Positions 1-9,174 of a stretch of DNA of 64,000 nucleotides are shown here, piece by piece. Positions within the stretch are counted from its first letter, which is position 1, and each line of letters begins with the position of its first letter. The notes beneath the pieces are model-generated. The model did no database searches, was not told where the DNA came from, and saw only the letters and a program-made list of their open reading frames with translations. Source of the DNA: Chromatiaceae bacterium (lineage in GTDB: Bacteria > Pseudomonadota > Gammaproteobacteria > Chromatiales > Chromatiaceae); NCBI GenBank assembly GCA_024235215.1, contig JACKMU010000006.1, forward strand, positions 248,001 to 312,000, in the 5' to 3' direction. The translations under genes were made by a program, and so were the position numbers.

Positions 1-142
1 ATTCGGTTCCCGGAATCAGGTTGTTCAGATTGGTGACGTAGGTCTGGTGGTGTTTGTCGTGATGAAACTCGAGCGTCTCCTGAGAGATGGTCGGTTCCAG
101 CGCGTTTTTGGGGTAAGGTAGATCAGGTAGTTGGTGTGCCAT
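1..142 (-). CDS. sodB: Superoxide dismutase [Fe], N-terminal part (runs off the window)
   Basis: The reverse strand encodes the first 47 residues of an iron superoxide dismutase, beginning MAHQLPDLPYPKNALEP and continuing through HHDKHHQTYVTNLNNLI. That is the start of the Fe/Mn-SOD alpha-hairpin domain, with the first metal-ligand histidine in the FHHDKHH stretch. The enzyme disproportionates superoxide in the cytoplasm. The start is supported by an AGGAG sequence about 12 bases upstream of the ATG. The rest of the gene lies to the left of the window, so the Fe versus Mn assignment rests on the N-terminal sequence alone. Confidence 0.93.
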   Translation of the reverse strand, partial: MAHQLPDLPYPKNALEPTISQETLEFHHDKHHQTYVTNLNNLIPGTE

Positions 143-491
143 GGTTACTCGTGCTCCTCAGATTTCTCTTGGTTTAACTTCAAACAACCTACCAGAATAC
201 TTGGTAAATATTGGTGGCATTCTAATTCTCCCCTCAGGCTAATGCAAGAAACAGCGCTCCGAGCGCGGGCTCACCCCTGCCAGGCATGCTGTCCAAACAA
301 TTAAAACTTCTGTGAAAGATGCCGAAAACTATTGTCTCCAGGAAGAAAACTGCTGGAGAATGGAACAGAAGAAGGGTCATGTTCGCGCTGCTCCTGGAAA
401 CGTTCCGGATGCCGATTTACGGGTTTTCCACATCAAGTATTTCAATCAGGGATTTACCTTTCCACATCTGGTTTCAGTGTAGGAGATGATG
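143..491. other. Gene-free leader between divergent sodB and HDOD gene
   Basis: This 349-base stretch separates two divergent genes and must carry both promoters. I see no gene in it. The only structure I could pick out is a small imperfect palindrome at 190-206 (TACCA, seven bases, TGGTA), about 50 bases upstream of the sodB start. It could be a regulator site for sodB, but the arms are only five bases long. Confidence 0.5.
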
Positions 492-1355
492 ATGTCAACA
501 ATTTGGGAACAGGTGACCGCTGGCGCCAAACTGTTGTCGCTACCGGATATCTATATTCGTCTGCGTGCTGTATTGGATGATCCGGACTTCTCCATGGCTG
601 ATGTAGCCCGGGTTGTCGGACAGGATCCGGGAATGACCACGCGGTTGCTGCGCCTGGTCAACAGCTCCTATTTTGGTTTGGCTGCCAAAATTGAGACCGT
701 CAATCGCGCCATCAATCTGTTGGGTACCCAGCAGGTGCACGATCTGGTATTGGCCACTTCGGTAACCGATACATTTGCCGGAATGTCCAGCGATGTGATG
801 GACATGTACCGATATTGGCGGCGCAGCGTCCATTGCGGCGTGCTCTCCAGGTCGCTTGCGGCTAAGTGTAATGTGCTCGACAGCGAAAGACTGTTTGTGG
901 CCGGCTTGCTGCGGGATATCGGCCATCTGGTGATGTACCAGACTGTGCCGGCACTGTCACTCAAAGCGATGGAGTTGGCGGCGAAGACGGGGAGGCCATT
1001 GTTCAAAGTAGAGCAGGAGGTGATCGGGTTGGACTACGCGCGTGTCGGCGGCACCCTGATGCGCCAGTGGAATCTGCCTAAGAGCCTCACTCAGGCGACG
1101 GAGTTTCATGTCGAGCCTGCGCGCGCCAGCGATAATGCACTGGAGACCGCCATTGTTCATCTGGCTGCACTGATGGTCGAGAGCAGAGATTCGGCCGAGA
1201 GTCCGGAAAACTGGGGAGGACGGGTCGATCATGTGGTCTGGAGTGTCACGGGTCTGACGCCGCAGCAGTGTATTGAATCGCTGAAGGAAACGGACCAGGA
1301 TATCGATCGGGTGGTGCAGCTCATATTTCCCGATAAAATACGCGCTGTCGGGTAG
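492..1355 (+). CDS. HDOD domain protein
   Basis: A cytoplasmic protein of 287 residues that consists almost entirely of an HDOD domain, a variant of the HD metal-dependent phosphohydrolase fold common in gammaproteobacterial signalling proteins. Recognisable segments are the N-terminal helices with VVGQDPGMTTRLLRLVNSSY, the INLLGTQQVHDLVLATSV block and the RDIGHLVMY block. HDOD proteins usually lack catalytic residues and act in signal transduction, often linked to chemotaxis, cyclic nucleotides or stress. Three ATG codons follow one another at 486, 489 and 492. The AGGAG at 481-485 abuts the first and is best spaced for the third, so 492 is chosen. It has no obvious operon partner. Confidence 0.85.
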   Translation: MSTIWEQVTAGAKLLSLPDIYIRLRAVLDDPDFSMADVARVVGQDPGMTTRLLRLVNSSYFGLAAKIETVNRAINLLGTQQVHDLVLATSVTDTFAGMSSDVMDMYRYWRRSVHCGVLSRSLAAKCNVLDSERLFVAGLLRDIGHLVMYQTVPALSLKAMELAAKTGRPLFKVEQEVIGLDYARVGGTLMRQWNLPKSLTQATEFHVEPARASDNALETAIVHLAALMVESRDSAESPENWGGRVDHVVWSVTGLTPQQCIESLKETDQDIDRVVQLIFPDKIRAVG

Positions 1356-1446
1356 TTCTCAGCGGCTGGTGGCGGCTGGGATCTGATCCTGACAAAGTGC
1401 TGTTACGGGTATCCGAGTGGCACATTTCGTACCGTACAGAGTGCAG

Positions 1447-1896
1447 TTACTCGATTGCCGCTTCAGTTATTTTCTTCAGTGCGTCCTGCGCTTTTGCTAC
1501 CGCTGGATTGCCCTGCAGTTGGTAGAGATGTTCCAGCGTCGCTGGATCATGATAACTGATCCAGGTTTTTTCCTGACCGTCCTGGTAGACCAGAACCCGT
1601 AACGGCAGGTCGAGTCCCGCTGCGGGATCCTGTTGCATCAATGCGGTTCCCAACTTGGGGCTCCCGAATAGCAGTAGCTGGGCCGCCCCCATCTCCAACT
1701 CCACGCTGCGCGCGTTGCTCTGATGATCGATACGGTTGAATACCGAGAGTCCCTTGCTCCGTACGATCTGCTCCAGCTTATCCATGGTCTCCTGAACTCC
1801 GTATGGGCTCGCTTTAGTGATCAGTTCATTGTCGGCACTTGCAAGCAGTGTGACTCCAAGCAGTGCGATTGTTACAGCAGTTTTTTTTACCCTCAT
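1447..1896 (-). CDS. Secreted DUF302 family protein
   Basis: A 149-residue protein with an N-terminal signal peptide (charged MRVKKT, then a hydrophobic run ending near LLASA). The mature part matches the DUF302 family: YGVQETMDKLEQIVRSKGLSVF, RIDHQSNA, the FGSPKLGTALM segment and the LPLRVLVYQD strand. DUF302 proteins are small periplasmic or cytoplasmic proteins of unknown biochemical role, frequent in sulfur oxidisers. It stands between the converging HDOD gene and the pgl-zwf pair, with about 105 bases to pgl, so it may be transcribed separately from them. Confidence 0.82.
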   Translation of the reverse strand: MRVKKTAVTIALLGVTLLASADNELITKASPYGVQETMDKLEQIVRSKGLSVFNRIDHQSNARSVELEMGAAQLLLFGSPKLGTALMQQDPAAGLDLPLRVLVYQDGQEKTWISYHDPATLEHLYQLQGNPAVAKAQDALKKITEAAIE

Positions 1897-2001
1897 TTCT
1901 CCTCCATCCCGATTGAACCAAAAGGGTCAAGCAACCGGATGAGCTAATCTTAGTCACTGCCAACTTCGCTGTCAGCGGTGTTATTGAATAATTCAGCACA
2001 G

Positions 2002-2721
2002 TTACTTCCAACATATGGCGCTCCATGCGACGCGATCGACAAATACCGTAATATTTTCCAGTGCGCCGATTCCAGCCGCAGGCAGTGGTTCTCTCCGGCG
2101 CCAACGCGACACGGCATCGCGTTTTTCTTCGCCGGTGACCAGGAACAGCACCCGGCGGCAGCTGGAGAGCGCTGCCGTGCTCAAACTGACTCGTTCCCGG
2201 GGTGGTTTGGGTGCGCTCCGGACAGGAACGACCAAGCTTCCCTCGGGGTGGTGATGCCCAGGAAACAGACTGGCAGTGTGACCATCCTCTCCCAGTCCCA
2301 GCAACACCAGATCAAACGGCAGCACCTTGCCGACGATGGCTGCATAGCTGCGAGCCGCTGCTTCCGCCCCCATTTCCACCGGAATCGGGTGGATCTGGTG
2401 CGCAGGAATTGGAACCCGGTGGTAGAGCGTCTCCGCAGCGATGCTGCTGTTGCGCTGCGGATCACCCGCCGCCAGGCAGCGCTCATCTCCGAAGTAGAGG
2501 TGCCAGCGAGACCAGTCATTGGAATGTTCGGAGAGGAGCCGGTAACAGCGTATGGGCGTGCTCCCACCAGCCAATACAAGGTTGAAACGGTTCCGGCTGC
2601 GGATAGCATCGCTGGCGGCTTGTTCGATGCAAGTGCAGGCAGCTTCCGCCACGGCTCGGTCGTCATTGAGCAGGTGCCAGCTGGCAGTGATGCGGTTGTC
2701 TACAGATTCCCGCGGCGTCAT
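2002..2721 (-). CDS. pgl: 6-phosphogluconolactonase
   Basis: A 239-residue member of the DevB-type 6-phosphogluconolactonase family, which hydrolyses 6-phosphoglucono-1,5-lactone in the oxidative pentose phosphate pathway. Visible family motifs are LVLAGGSTP near residue 49, YFGDERCL near residue 76, and LGLGEDGHTASLFPG in the second half. The start codon overlaps the stop of zwf in an ATGA arrangement (2718-2721), so the two enzymes acting in succession are translationally coupled. Length is normal for the family. Confidence 0.94.
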   Translation of the reverse strand: MTPRESVDNRITASWHLLNDDRAVAEAACTCIEQAASDAIRSRNRFNLVLAGGSTPIRCYRLLSEHSNDWSRWHLYFGDERCLAAGDPQRNSSIAAETLYHRVPIPAHQIHPIPVEMGAEAAARSYAAIVGKVLPFDLVLLGLGEDGHTASLFPGHHHPEGSLVVPVRSAPKPPRERVSLSTAALSSCRRVLFLVTGEEKRDAVSRWRRREPLPAAGIGALENITVFVDRVAWSAICWK

Positions 2722-4217
2722 GTTTCCTCCCGCTCCGGATCCAGGCTGTGGCGCCAGCGCTGCTCCAGCTTTTCGAATAGACGAGTGCTCTCCGGTGGGC
2801 CCCAGGAGCCTGCTTGGTAGCTGGGTATCGCGTCTGTTCCGGAAGCCCAGGCGCGCAGTACCGGATCCACCACGCCCCAGGCGTGTTCGACTTCGTCGTA
2901 GCGTAGAAACAGCGAGCGGTCACCGTCGATCACATCCAGCAGCAGCTCCTCATAGGCATCGTGCAGGAGATCTCCCTCCATGCGCAGACTGGCGTCGAGG
3001 CTGCTCTGACGGGTCCGCATCTCCAACCCCGGTTGCTTGACCGTCATCTCCATGCGCAGGCACTCGCATGGTTGGATGCCCAGCAATATCCAGTTCTGCC
3101 GGATGCGTCCCGCCTGGGTGCCGTGGAAGAATTGCTGGGGCGGATTGCGGAAGCAGATGGCGACCAGCGACTGGCGCGCCGCCAATCGCTTCCCGGTGCG
3201 CAGATAGAAGGGAACTCCTCGCCAACGCCAGTTGTCCAGATAGAGCTTCAGCGCTGCATAGGTCTCGGTGGTGCTCTTCGCCGCCACCCCCGGCTCTTGC
3301 CGGTAGCCGTTTACGGGGACACCGTCGATTGTGCCCTGCGCGTACTGTGCGCGACAGGCATGGGCCGGCACCTGGTCCGGCGAAATCTGGCGTACCGATT
3401 TGAGCACCTTCACCTTTTCGTCGCGCAGCGCCTCGGCTTCCATCGATACCGGTGGTTCCATTGCCACCAGCGTCAGCAGTTGCAGCAGGTGACTCTGAAT
3501 CATGTCCCGCAGCGCACCGGTCTTCTCATAGAAGCCAGCGCGGTTGCCGACCCCAAAGGTTTCCGCATGGGTGATCTGGACATGGTCGATGTAGTTGCGG
3601 TTCCACAATGGCTCCATCATCGTGTTGGCAAAGCGGAATACCAGCAGGTTCTGCACTGTGCTCTTGCCCAGGTAGTGGTCAATCCGGTAGATCTGCTCTT
3701 CGCGCAGGTGACGTCTGATCGTGCTCTGTAGAGTCCGTGCGCTCTCCAGATCGGAACCGAACGGTTTTTCGATCACCACCCTGCGCCAGCCCCCATTCTC
3801 CGTCAACAGCCCAACCCTGCCCAGCTGCTCCACCACCTGGCTGAAATCATTCGGGTTGATCGCCAGGTAGAAGACGATACTGGCCGGCAACTGGTCGCTA
3901 CCGTGGAGATGATCCCGCAGCCGCTGGTACATTTCCGGATCATCGAGGTTGCCTGGAAAATAGTCGAGACGCTGGATCAGCTTGGTCAGTGCAGGGCTGT
4001 TTTCGGCGCGTTCGGTCTTCTCCGTGATCCATGTGCGCACCTGCTGCTGGCACTGCTGCCTGCTCCAGGGACGTCGGCCCAGTGCCAGGATACGGCTTCC
4101 TGCAGGTAGCCTTTGCGCGCTTTCCAGGTGGTAGAGTGCCGGCATCAGCTTGATCCGCGAGAGATTGCCTGTTGCGCCGAATATCACGTAGGTACAGGAA
4201 TTGGATGGTGTCACCAT
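2718..4217 (-). CDS. zwf: Glucose-6-phosphate 1-dehydrogenase
   Basis: A 499-residue glucose-6-phosphate dehydrogenase, oxidising glucose 6-phosphate to 6-phosphogluconolactone with NADP+ (or NAD+). The N-terminal dinucleotide-binding motif FGATGNLSRIKLMPALY and the substrate-binding RIDHYLGK motif are both present. The residue after the lysine is Ser rather than the usual Glu. The gene is the upstream member of the zwf-pgl pair and diverges from the amidotransferase gene at 4362, leaving about 145 bases for both promoters. Length matches the family. Confidence 0.95.
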   Translation of the reverse strand: MVTPSNSCTYVIFGATGNLSRIKLMPALYHLESAQRLPAGSRILALGRRPWSRQQCQQQVRTWITEKTERAENSPALTKLIQRLDYFPGNLDDPEMYQRLRDHLHGSDQLPASIVFYLAINPNDFSQVVEQLGRVGLLTENGGWRRVVIEKPFGSDLESARTLQSTIRRHLREEQIYRIDHYLGKSTVQNLLVFRFANTMMEPLWNRNYIDHVQITHAETFGVGNRAGFYEKTGALRDMIQSHLLQLLTLVAMEPPVSMEAEALRDEKVKVLKSVRQISPDQVPAHACRAQYAQGTIDGVPVNGYRQEPGVAAKSTTETYAALKLYLDNWRWRGVPFYLRTGKRLAARQSLVAICFRNPPQQFFHGTQAGRIRQNWILLGIQPCECLRMEMTVKQPGLEMRTRQSSLDASLRMEGDLLHDAYEELLLDVIDGDRSLFLRYDEVEHAWGVVDPVLRAWASGTDAIPSYQAGSWGPPESTRLFEKLEQRWRHSLDPEREET

Positions 4218-4361
4218 AGTCTTGACTCAGAACTTCTCGCCGCTGTCCCGCTTGCTGTGGAAGGACTTGTCACGGAGACGGTCGATCCGTTCGCAATCCA
4301 AATCACGAGTTGAGAGTATGGCATAATCGATCTCCGACAATTATCGGTGAGGCAATCTTTG

Positions 4362-6170
4362 ATGTGTGGTGTGTGTGGTGAACTGCGGTTTGACGGCCGC
4401 CCGGCAGATCTGGCAGCGATCCAGCGCATGACCACCCGATTGGAGCGGCGCGGTCCGGATCATGGCGGCAGCTATAGTGATGGTGCACTCGGTTTCGGGC
4501 ATCGGCGGCTGGCTATCATCGATCTATCCACTCACGCCAACCAACCGATGGTGGATCAGGAGCTGGGGCTCGTTCTGGTATTCAACGGGACCATCTACAA
4601 CTATCCAGCGCTGCGCCGTGAACTCTTGGCAAAGGGTTACCACTTCTTTTCGCACGGCGACAGTGAAGTGATCATCAAGGCATTCCACGCTTGGGGCGAG
4701 GCCTGTGTCGAGCGCTTTCACGGCATGTTCGCGTTCGCCATCTGGGACCAGCGGGAGAGACGTCTGTTTCTGGCACGCGACCGGTTCGGCATCAAGCCGC
4801 TCTACTATAGTGCGGATCAGAGCCGCCTGCGCTTTGCCTCCAGCACTCAGGCGCTGTTATCAGGTGGCGGGGTCGACACCGCCATTGATCCGGTCAGTCT
4901 GCACAATCAGTTTACGTTGCATGGCGTGGTGTTGGCACCCCACACCCTGCTCAAAGGGATCCGTAAGCTGGCCCCAGGAAGTTGTATGCTGATCGACCAG
5001 AGGGGAGGGCGGAGTGAGCGCAGTTACTGGCGCCTCACCGCCACGCGGCCGCCAAATCCGGTCAGCGATGCGGAGTGGCTGGAGCAGATTCACGAGGCGT
5101 TGCGTGTGGCGGTGAAGACACGTAATGAGATTGCCGACGTCCCGGTGGGGGTACTGCTTTCAGGGGGGCTGGACTCCAGCCTGTTGGTGGCGTTGCTGGC
5201 CGAAGCCGGAGTCTCGGATCTGCGCACATTTTCGGTCGGTTTTGAGGACCATCCCGAGGAGAAAGGGAGTGAGTTCGAGTACTCAGATCCGGTTGCGCAG
5301 CGTTACCAGACCCGTCATCGGAAATTCCTTGTGCCAAACGATGAGGTGCTGCGGCGCCTGCCCGAAGCGGTGGACGCGATGTCGGAACCGATGTTCGGGC
5401 AGGATGCGGTGGCTTTCTATCTGTTGGGTGAACAGGTATCCAAAGAGGTGAAGGTGGTGCAGTCCGGGCAGGGGGCGGACGAGGTGTTCGGGGGCTATTT
5501 CTGGTATCCGCGTATGCTGGCAGAGCGCGAAGGGACACCGCTGCAGCGCTTCGCCAAACACTATTTCGATCGTGACCACGAGGAGTATCTGCATACGGTC
5601 GCCCCAACCTACCGCGGTGACGACCATACCAGCCAGGGCATTGCCGAAATGCTGGCGCAACCAGAGGCAGACAGCTTCATGGATGCGGTATTGCGTATGG
5701 ATGTCACCACACTGATCGTGGATGATCCGGTCAAGCGGGTGGATAATATGACCATGGCCTGGGGTCTGGAGGCGCGGGTGCCATTTCTGGACCACAAGCT
5801 GGTGGAATTGGCGGCGCGTTGTCCTCCGGAGCTGAAACTCCGGGAGGGAGGTAAATATCCGCTCAAGGCGATGGCCCGTGGGTTATTGCCGGATGCGGTG
5901 ATCGATCGGCCCAAGGGCTATTTCCCAATGCCGGCGCTGAAATATGTACGCGGAGAGTTTCTCCACTTCATGCATGATATTCTGGAGTCGCGTGCCTGCC
6001 GCGAGCGCATGCTCTACAGTCGGGCGTACGTGAATATGCTATTGGCGGCGCCTGAGATGCATCATACCCGGCTGCTCGGGAGCAAGCTTTGGCATCTGGC
6101 GCTGCTCGAGTACTGGCTGCAGCGCAATGTAGATCAGGCCAGGAGTCTGTCGGATTGTGGGGGATCGTAG
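4362..6170 (+). CDS. asnO: Asparagine-synthase-type amidotransferase, probable N-acetylglutaminylglutamine amidotransferase
   Basis: A 602-residue protein with an N-terminal class II glutamine amidotransferase domain followed by an asparagine synthetase domain. The start at 4362 is chosen because it puts the catalytic cysteine at position 2 (MCGVCGELRFDGRP); an upstream in-frame ATG would bury it. The ATP-binding PP-loop motif is GVLLSGGLDSSLL. The wording of the N-terminus (GELRFDGRPADLA, RRGPDHGG) is that of the subfamily that amidates N-acetylglutaminylglutamine to the osmolyte NAGGN, rather than that of AsnB. The usual partner, the ngg synthetase gene, is not adjacent: the next gene is a CopD-like membrane protein. 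General family assignment is secure; the subfamily is inferred from recall of sequence style. Confidence 0.75.
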   Translation: MCGVCGELRFDGRPADLAAIQRMTTRLERRGPDHGGSYSDGALGFGHRRLAIIDLSTHANQPMVDQELGLVLVFNGTIYNYPALRRELLAKGYHFFSHGDSEVIIKAFHAWGEACVERFHGMFAFAIWDQRERRLFLARDRFGIKPLYYSADQSRLRFASSTQALLSGGGVDTAIDPVSLHNQFTLHGVVLAPHTLLKGIRKLAPGSCMLIDQRGGRSERSYWRLTATRPPNPVSDAEWLEQIHEALRVAVKTRNEIADVPVGVLLSGGLDSSLLVALLAEAGVSDLRTFSVGFEDHPEEKGSEFEYSDPVAQRYQTRHRKFLVPNDEVLRRLPEAVDAMSEPMFGQDAVAFYLLGEQVSKEVKVVQSGQGADEVFGGYFWYPRMLAEREGTPLQRFAKHYFDRDHEEYLHTVAPTYRGDDHTSQGIAEMLAQPEADSFMDAVLRMDVTTLIVDDPVKRVDNMTMAWGLEARVPFLDHKLVELAARCPPELKLREGGKYPLKAMARGLLPDAVIDRPKGYFPMPALKYVRGEFLHFMHDILESRACRERMLYSRAYVNMLLAAPEMHHTRLLGSKLWHLALLEYWLQRNVDQARSLSDCGGS

Positions 6171-6200
6171 CGAGGGAGTGGGAGAACGAGGCCAAATTGT

Positions 6201-6300
6201 TCCCGATTTGAGGCGCATAGTGCGCCTATGTAACGAAAATCAGGGAGAATTTGGACCGCTCTCCCGCTTCCGCAGCAGAAACATCCATAGTCCGACAGGC
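6201..6300 (+). repeat. Dispersed repeat copy 1 with preceding hairpin
   Basis: Positions 6256-6300 match the reverse complement of 16409-16453 at 39 of 45 bases; the shared core is CTTCCGCAGCAGAAA. Just upstream lies a perfect 7-bp stem (AGGCGCA at 6211-6217, TGCGCCT at 6221-6227) inside an imperfect outer stem (TCCCGATTT near 6201 with AAATCAGGGA ending near 6247). The element fills the gap downstream of the amidotransferase gene and could act as its terminator. It looks like a dispersed intergenic repeat of the genome. Confidence 0.6.
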
Positions 6301-6339
6301 TCTTAAGCTGAGTCTGGTATCGCTATCGGGGTTGTTATC

Positions 6340-6792
6340 ATGGCAATTGCGCTGACGTTGCATCTGTTGGGAGTCATCGTTTGGGTGGGCGGGATGTTTT
6401 TCGCGCATCTGGCACTGCGTCCGGCTGCTGCTGCGCTGCTGCCGCCAGCGCAGCGTTTGCCACTGCTGCAGGGAGTGCTCGAGCGATTTTTTCGTTGGGT
6501 CTGGCTGGCGATCGCAGCGATTCTGATCAGCGGTTATTGGGTCTTTCTGGGATTGTGGCAAGGTCAGGCCGGTGTCCATATCCATCTGATGCAGGGCAGT
6601 GGCTGGTTGATGGTGGCTATTTTTGTGTTCATCTATTTTCGCCCCTACCAACGGCTGCGGCGCGCACTGAGTGCGGATGAGTTGCCTCGGGCAGGAGAAG
6701 AGATGGCGCTGATCCGCCGCCTGATCGGAGTGAACCTGATTCTTGGGCTGTCAACTTCGCTATTGGCCAAAGTGGGGCCTCATCTGATTTGA
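6340..6792 (+). CDS. CopD-like integral membrane protein
   Basis: A 150-residue protein with about four transmembrane helices: residues 1-25 (LTLHLLGVIVWVGGMFFAHL), a second near 50-70, a third near 83-100 and a last near 125-148. The HLLGVIVWVGGMFF opening with its histidine and the later HIHLMQGSGWLM segment are typical of small membrane proteins related to CopD, often called CopD family or DUF2269-like. A role in copper or haem handling is possible but not shown. The gene follows a repeat-bearing gap and precedes grxD by 132 bases. Confidence 0.7.
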   Translation: MAIALTLHLLGVIVWVGGMFFAHLALRPAAAALLPPAQRLPLLQGVLERFFRWVWLAIAAILISGYWVFLGLWQGQAGVHIHLMQGSGWLMVAIFVFIYFRPYQRLRRALSADELPRAGEEMALIRRLIGVNLILGLSTSLLAKVGPHLI

Positions 6793-6924
6793 CGCGCAGC
6801 AGAGCGTTGTCTGACACCAACAGAGCTTTCGCCGGCACTTTCTCCTCATCATTTATCAGTTGAAATTTTCAGCGCATAGCCCAACATTCAAAGATCAGTC
6901 AGAATTCAAGATAGAGGTGAGTCG

Positions 6925-7266
6925 ATGGATGTATTGGAAAGAATCAAGCAGCAGGTGGAGAGCAACCCGATTGTGCTGTATATGAAGGGGACGCCTCAGT
7001 TCCCGCAGTGTGGTTTCTCCTCCCGGGCTGCAGCGGCGCTTCAGCAGTGTGGTGAGAAGTTCGCTTATGTCAACGTGTTGGCCGATGCTGAAATATTTGA
7101 AAATTTACCACGTTTCGCAGATTGGCCCACCTTTCCCCAACTCTACATCAATGGCGAGCTGGTCGGCGGCTGTGACATCACACTGGAGCTGCATGCCAGT
7201 GGTGAACTGCAGAAAATGACCACCGATGCTGCCAAAAACTGGCGGGAGACTCATAGCGAAGGCTGA
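6925..7266 (+). CDS. grxD: Monothiol glutaredoxin, Grx4 family
   Basis: A 113-residue CGFS-type monothiol glutaredoxin. The signature VLYMKGTPQFPQCGFS holds the single active cysteine, followed by FADWPTFPQLYINGELVGGCDI, which forms the glutathione-binding face. Such proteins bind a glutathione-ligated [2Fe-2S] cluster with BolA or as a homodimer and deliver clusters in the cytoplasm. The ATG at 6925 is preceded by GAGGTGAGTCG. A bidirectional terminator follows at 7298-7334. Confidence 0.95.
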   Translation: MDVLERIKQQVESNPIVLYMKGTPQFPQCGFSSRAAAALQQCGEKFAYVNVLADAEIFENLPRFADWPTFPQLYINGELVGGCDITLELHASGELQKMTTDAAKNWRETHSEG

Positions 7267-7297
7267 TCGCCGCCGTTCTCATACACTTTGGATGATT

Positions 7298-7334
7298 AAA
7301 ACCCGTATGGACGAATGTTTCAGCGGGTTTTTTT
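7298..7334 (+). terminator. Rho-independent terminator between convergent grxD and rnt
   Basis: AAAACCCG (7298-7305) pairs with CGGGTTTT (7324-7331) and is followed by further T residues. The A run on the left lets it serve transcription from the other strand too, so it probably ends both grxD and rnt, whose stop lies at its right edge. Confidence 0.8.
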
Positions 7335-8007
7335 AAGGTACAGTTGCCATCTCCCAGGGTTTTTCCTGGTCCAGACTCTGCCAGCGGTTAATGATGTGAC
7401 AGAATAACTCGGCGGTCTTTTCCGCATCGTAGATCGCTGAGTGCGCTTGGTTGGCATCCCAACTGATTCCGGCAGCACGGACCGCGCGCGCAAGTACCGT
7501 CTGTCCAAAAGCCAGACCTGCGAGAGAGACGGTATCGAAGGTGCTGAACGGATGGAATGGGTTGCGTTTGAACCCGGTTCTCTCGACTGCCGCATTGATG
7601 AAGCCCAGATCGAAAAATGCGTTGTGCCCCACCAGAATCGCGCGCTTGCAGCCGCTTGCCTTCATCACCTTGCGTACCGGGCTGAAGATCTGTTTGAGCG
7701 CTGCTTTTTCCTCCAGCGCCATGCGAAACGGATGGTCTGGATCTATCCCGTTGAACTCGAGCGCTTTCGGATCGATGTTGGCACCGGGAAATGGCATCAC
7801 ATGGCAGGAGTGCGTTTCCGCCAGGTAGAGCCGCCCGTTTGCCTCCATGTTGATGATGACCGCGGCAATCTCAAGCAGCGCATCGGAGTGCGCATTGAAG
7901 CCGGCGGTCTCCACGTCCACCACGACCGGCAGAAATCCACGAAATCTGGCGCTGATGGCGTTGCTGTGTTCCGGTGTATTCATGTTGTAGAGCTTATTCC
8001 ATTTCAA
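7333..8007 (-). CDS. rnt: Ribonuclease T
   Basis: A 224-residue DEDD-family 3'-5' exoribonuclease that trims tRNA and stable RNA 3' ends. Exo motif I is VVVDVETAGF near residue 28, motif II is LVGHNAFFDLGFINAA, and motif III is HSAIYDAEKTAELF, giving the full D-E-D-D set with the histidine. The first ATG (8007) is preceded by GGAG at suitable distance; a second ATG at 7983 is also possible and would remove eight residues. Length agrees with gammaproteobacterial RNase T. Confidence 0.94.
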   Translation of the reverse strand: MKWNKLYNMNTPEHSNAISARFRGFLPVVVDVETAGFNAHSDALLEIAAVIINMEANGRLYLAETHSCHVMPFPGANIDPKALEFNGIDPDHPFRMALEEKAALKQIFSPVRKVMKASGCKRAILVGHNAFFDLGFINAAVERTGFKRNPFHPFSTFDTVSLAGLAFGQTVLARAVRAAGISWDANQAHSAIYDAEKTAELFCHIINRWQSLDQEKPWEMATVP

Positions 8008-8397
8008 GGTATCTCCGATACAGTGAAATTGCAGATCGCTGAGGCAGACCGCCGTAGATCCGCTTGCTAACCGAGTTGTTCTCTGTCTGCGGCCTGACTG
8101 CGGATTATCCTGGTGGTTGAGCGCTTTTCCAGGGAGATTATTTGGGACCCGACAGTGTTGACCAGGGGTTCCGTAAATGGCCCTGAACGAAGCCTGACAT
8201 TTTACTGCGCCATGTCAACCAGGTGGAAACCGTTAAACAATCCCGTTCCGTTGCCGATGATCTACCCAGCAGCGACAACCCGTCCGCATTTTTCTGTTTC
8301 GGCCCGCGGTCGGGTTATGCTAGATTTCCTGCATAGGAATAAAAAGGGTTCCAATCTTCTGCGTCCAGCAATCAACCAGGTCTATCACGAGGAAAAA

Positions 8398-9123
8398 ATG
8401 ACCAGAGTGCACCCGATCAACGAATTAAGGATCAGTCTGACAGCAATTATCTTCTTGTTTGTGACGGGCTGCGCGAGTACCAGTGAATTTGCCGACCCCC
8501 GTGACCCCTGGGAGGGGTTTAACCGGACAATGTACAGCTTCAACGAAACAGTAGACGAGATTCTGATGAAACCGCTGGCCAAAGGATACAAGGCGGTGGT
8601 GCCGGTTCCTGTGGACCGTGGTATCAGCAACTTTTTCTCCAATCTCGGGGATATCGGATCTGCGATCAACAATGTACTGCAGCTCAAGCTGAGTCGGGCA
8701 GGGAGCGACCTGGGAAGGGTTGTGTTCAACTCCACGCTCGGTTTGTTGGGATTTTTTGATGTAGCAACCAATATGAACTTACCACGCTACGGTGAAGATT
8801 TCGGACAGACCCTTGGGGTATGGGGCAGCTCCCCCGGGCCTTATATCGTACTGCCGTTGTTAGGTCCGAGTTCTGGCCGGGACACCGTCGGTTTGGTGGT
8901 CGATTGGTTTACCAATCCGGTGACCTATATCGAGGACGATGGTGTCAGAATTGGTCTGCGCACACTCGACTTTGTAGACACGCGAGCCGATCTGCTGACT
9001 GCAAGCAAACTGGTGGAACAGGCTGCATTGGATCCCTATGAATTTGTGCGTAACGCCTATCTCCAGAAGAGAAGCCATGAAGTGTATGATGGCAATCCTC
9101 CTCCAGAACAGTTTGACGAGTAA
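8398..9123 (+). CDS. mlaA: MlaA/VacJ family outer-membrane lipoprotein
   Basis: A 241-residue lipoprotein of the MlaA (VacJ) family, which removes mislocalised phospholipids from the outer leaflet of the outer membrane and passes them to the Mla pathway. The signal peptide ends in a lipobox (VTGC, Cys25). The mature protein has the diagnostic DPWEGFNRTMYSFNETVDE opening and the glycine-rich YIVLPLLGPSSGRDTVG block. The upstream reading frame stays open back to 8113, but the start at 8398 has a GAGGA ribosome site seven bases before it and gives a proper lipoprotein signal. No other mla genes are nearby. Confidence 0.92.
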   Translation: MTRVHPINELRISLTAIIFLFVTGCASTSEFADPRDPWEGFNRTMYSFNETVDEILMKPLAKGYKAVVPVPVDRGISNFFSNLGDIGSAINNVLQLKLSRAGSDLGRVVFNSTLGLLGFFDVATNMNLPRYGEDFGQTLGVWGSSPGPYIVLPLLGPSSGRDTVGLVVDWFTNPVTYIEDDGVRIGLRTLDFVDTRADLLTASKLVEQAALDPYEFVRNAYLQKRSHEVYDGNPPPEQFDE

Positions 9124-9174
9124 CCGCCAAGCCGTTACAGCGTAAAACCAACTGTGTTCTACCAGCCCAACTAT

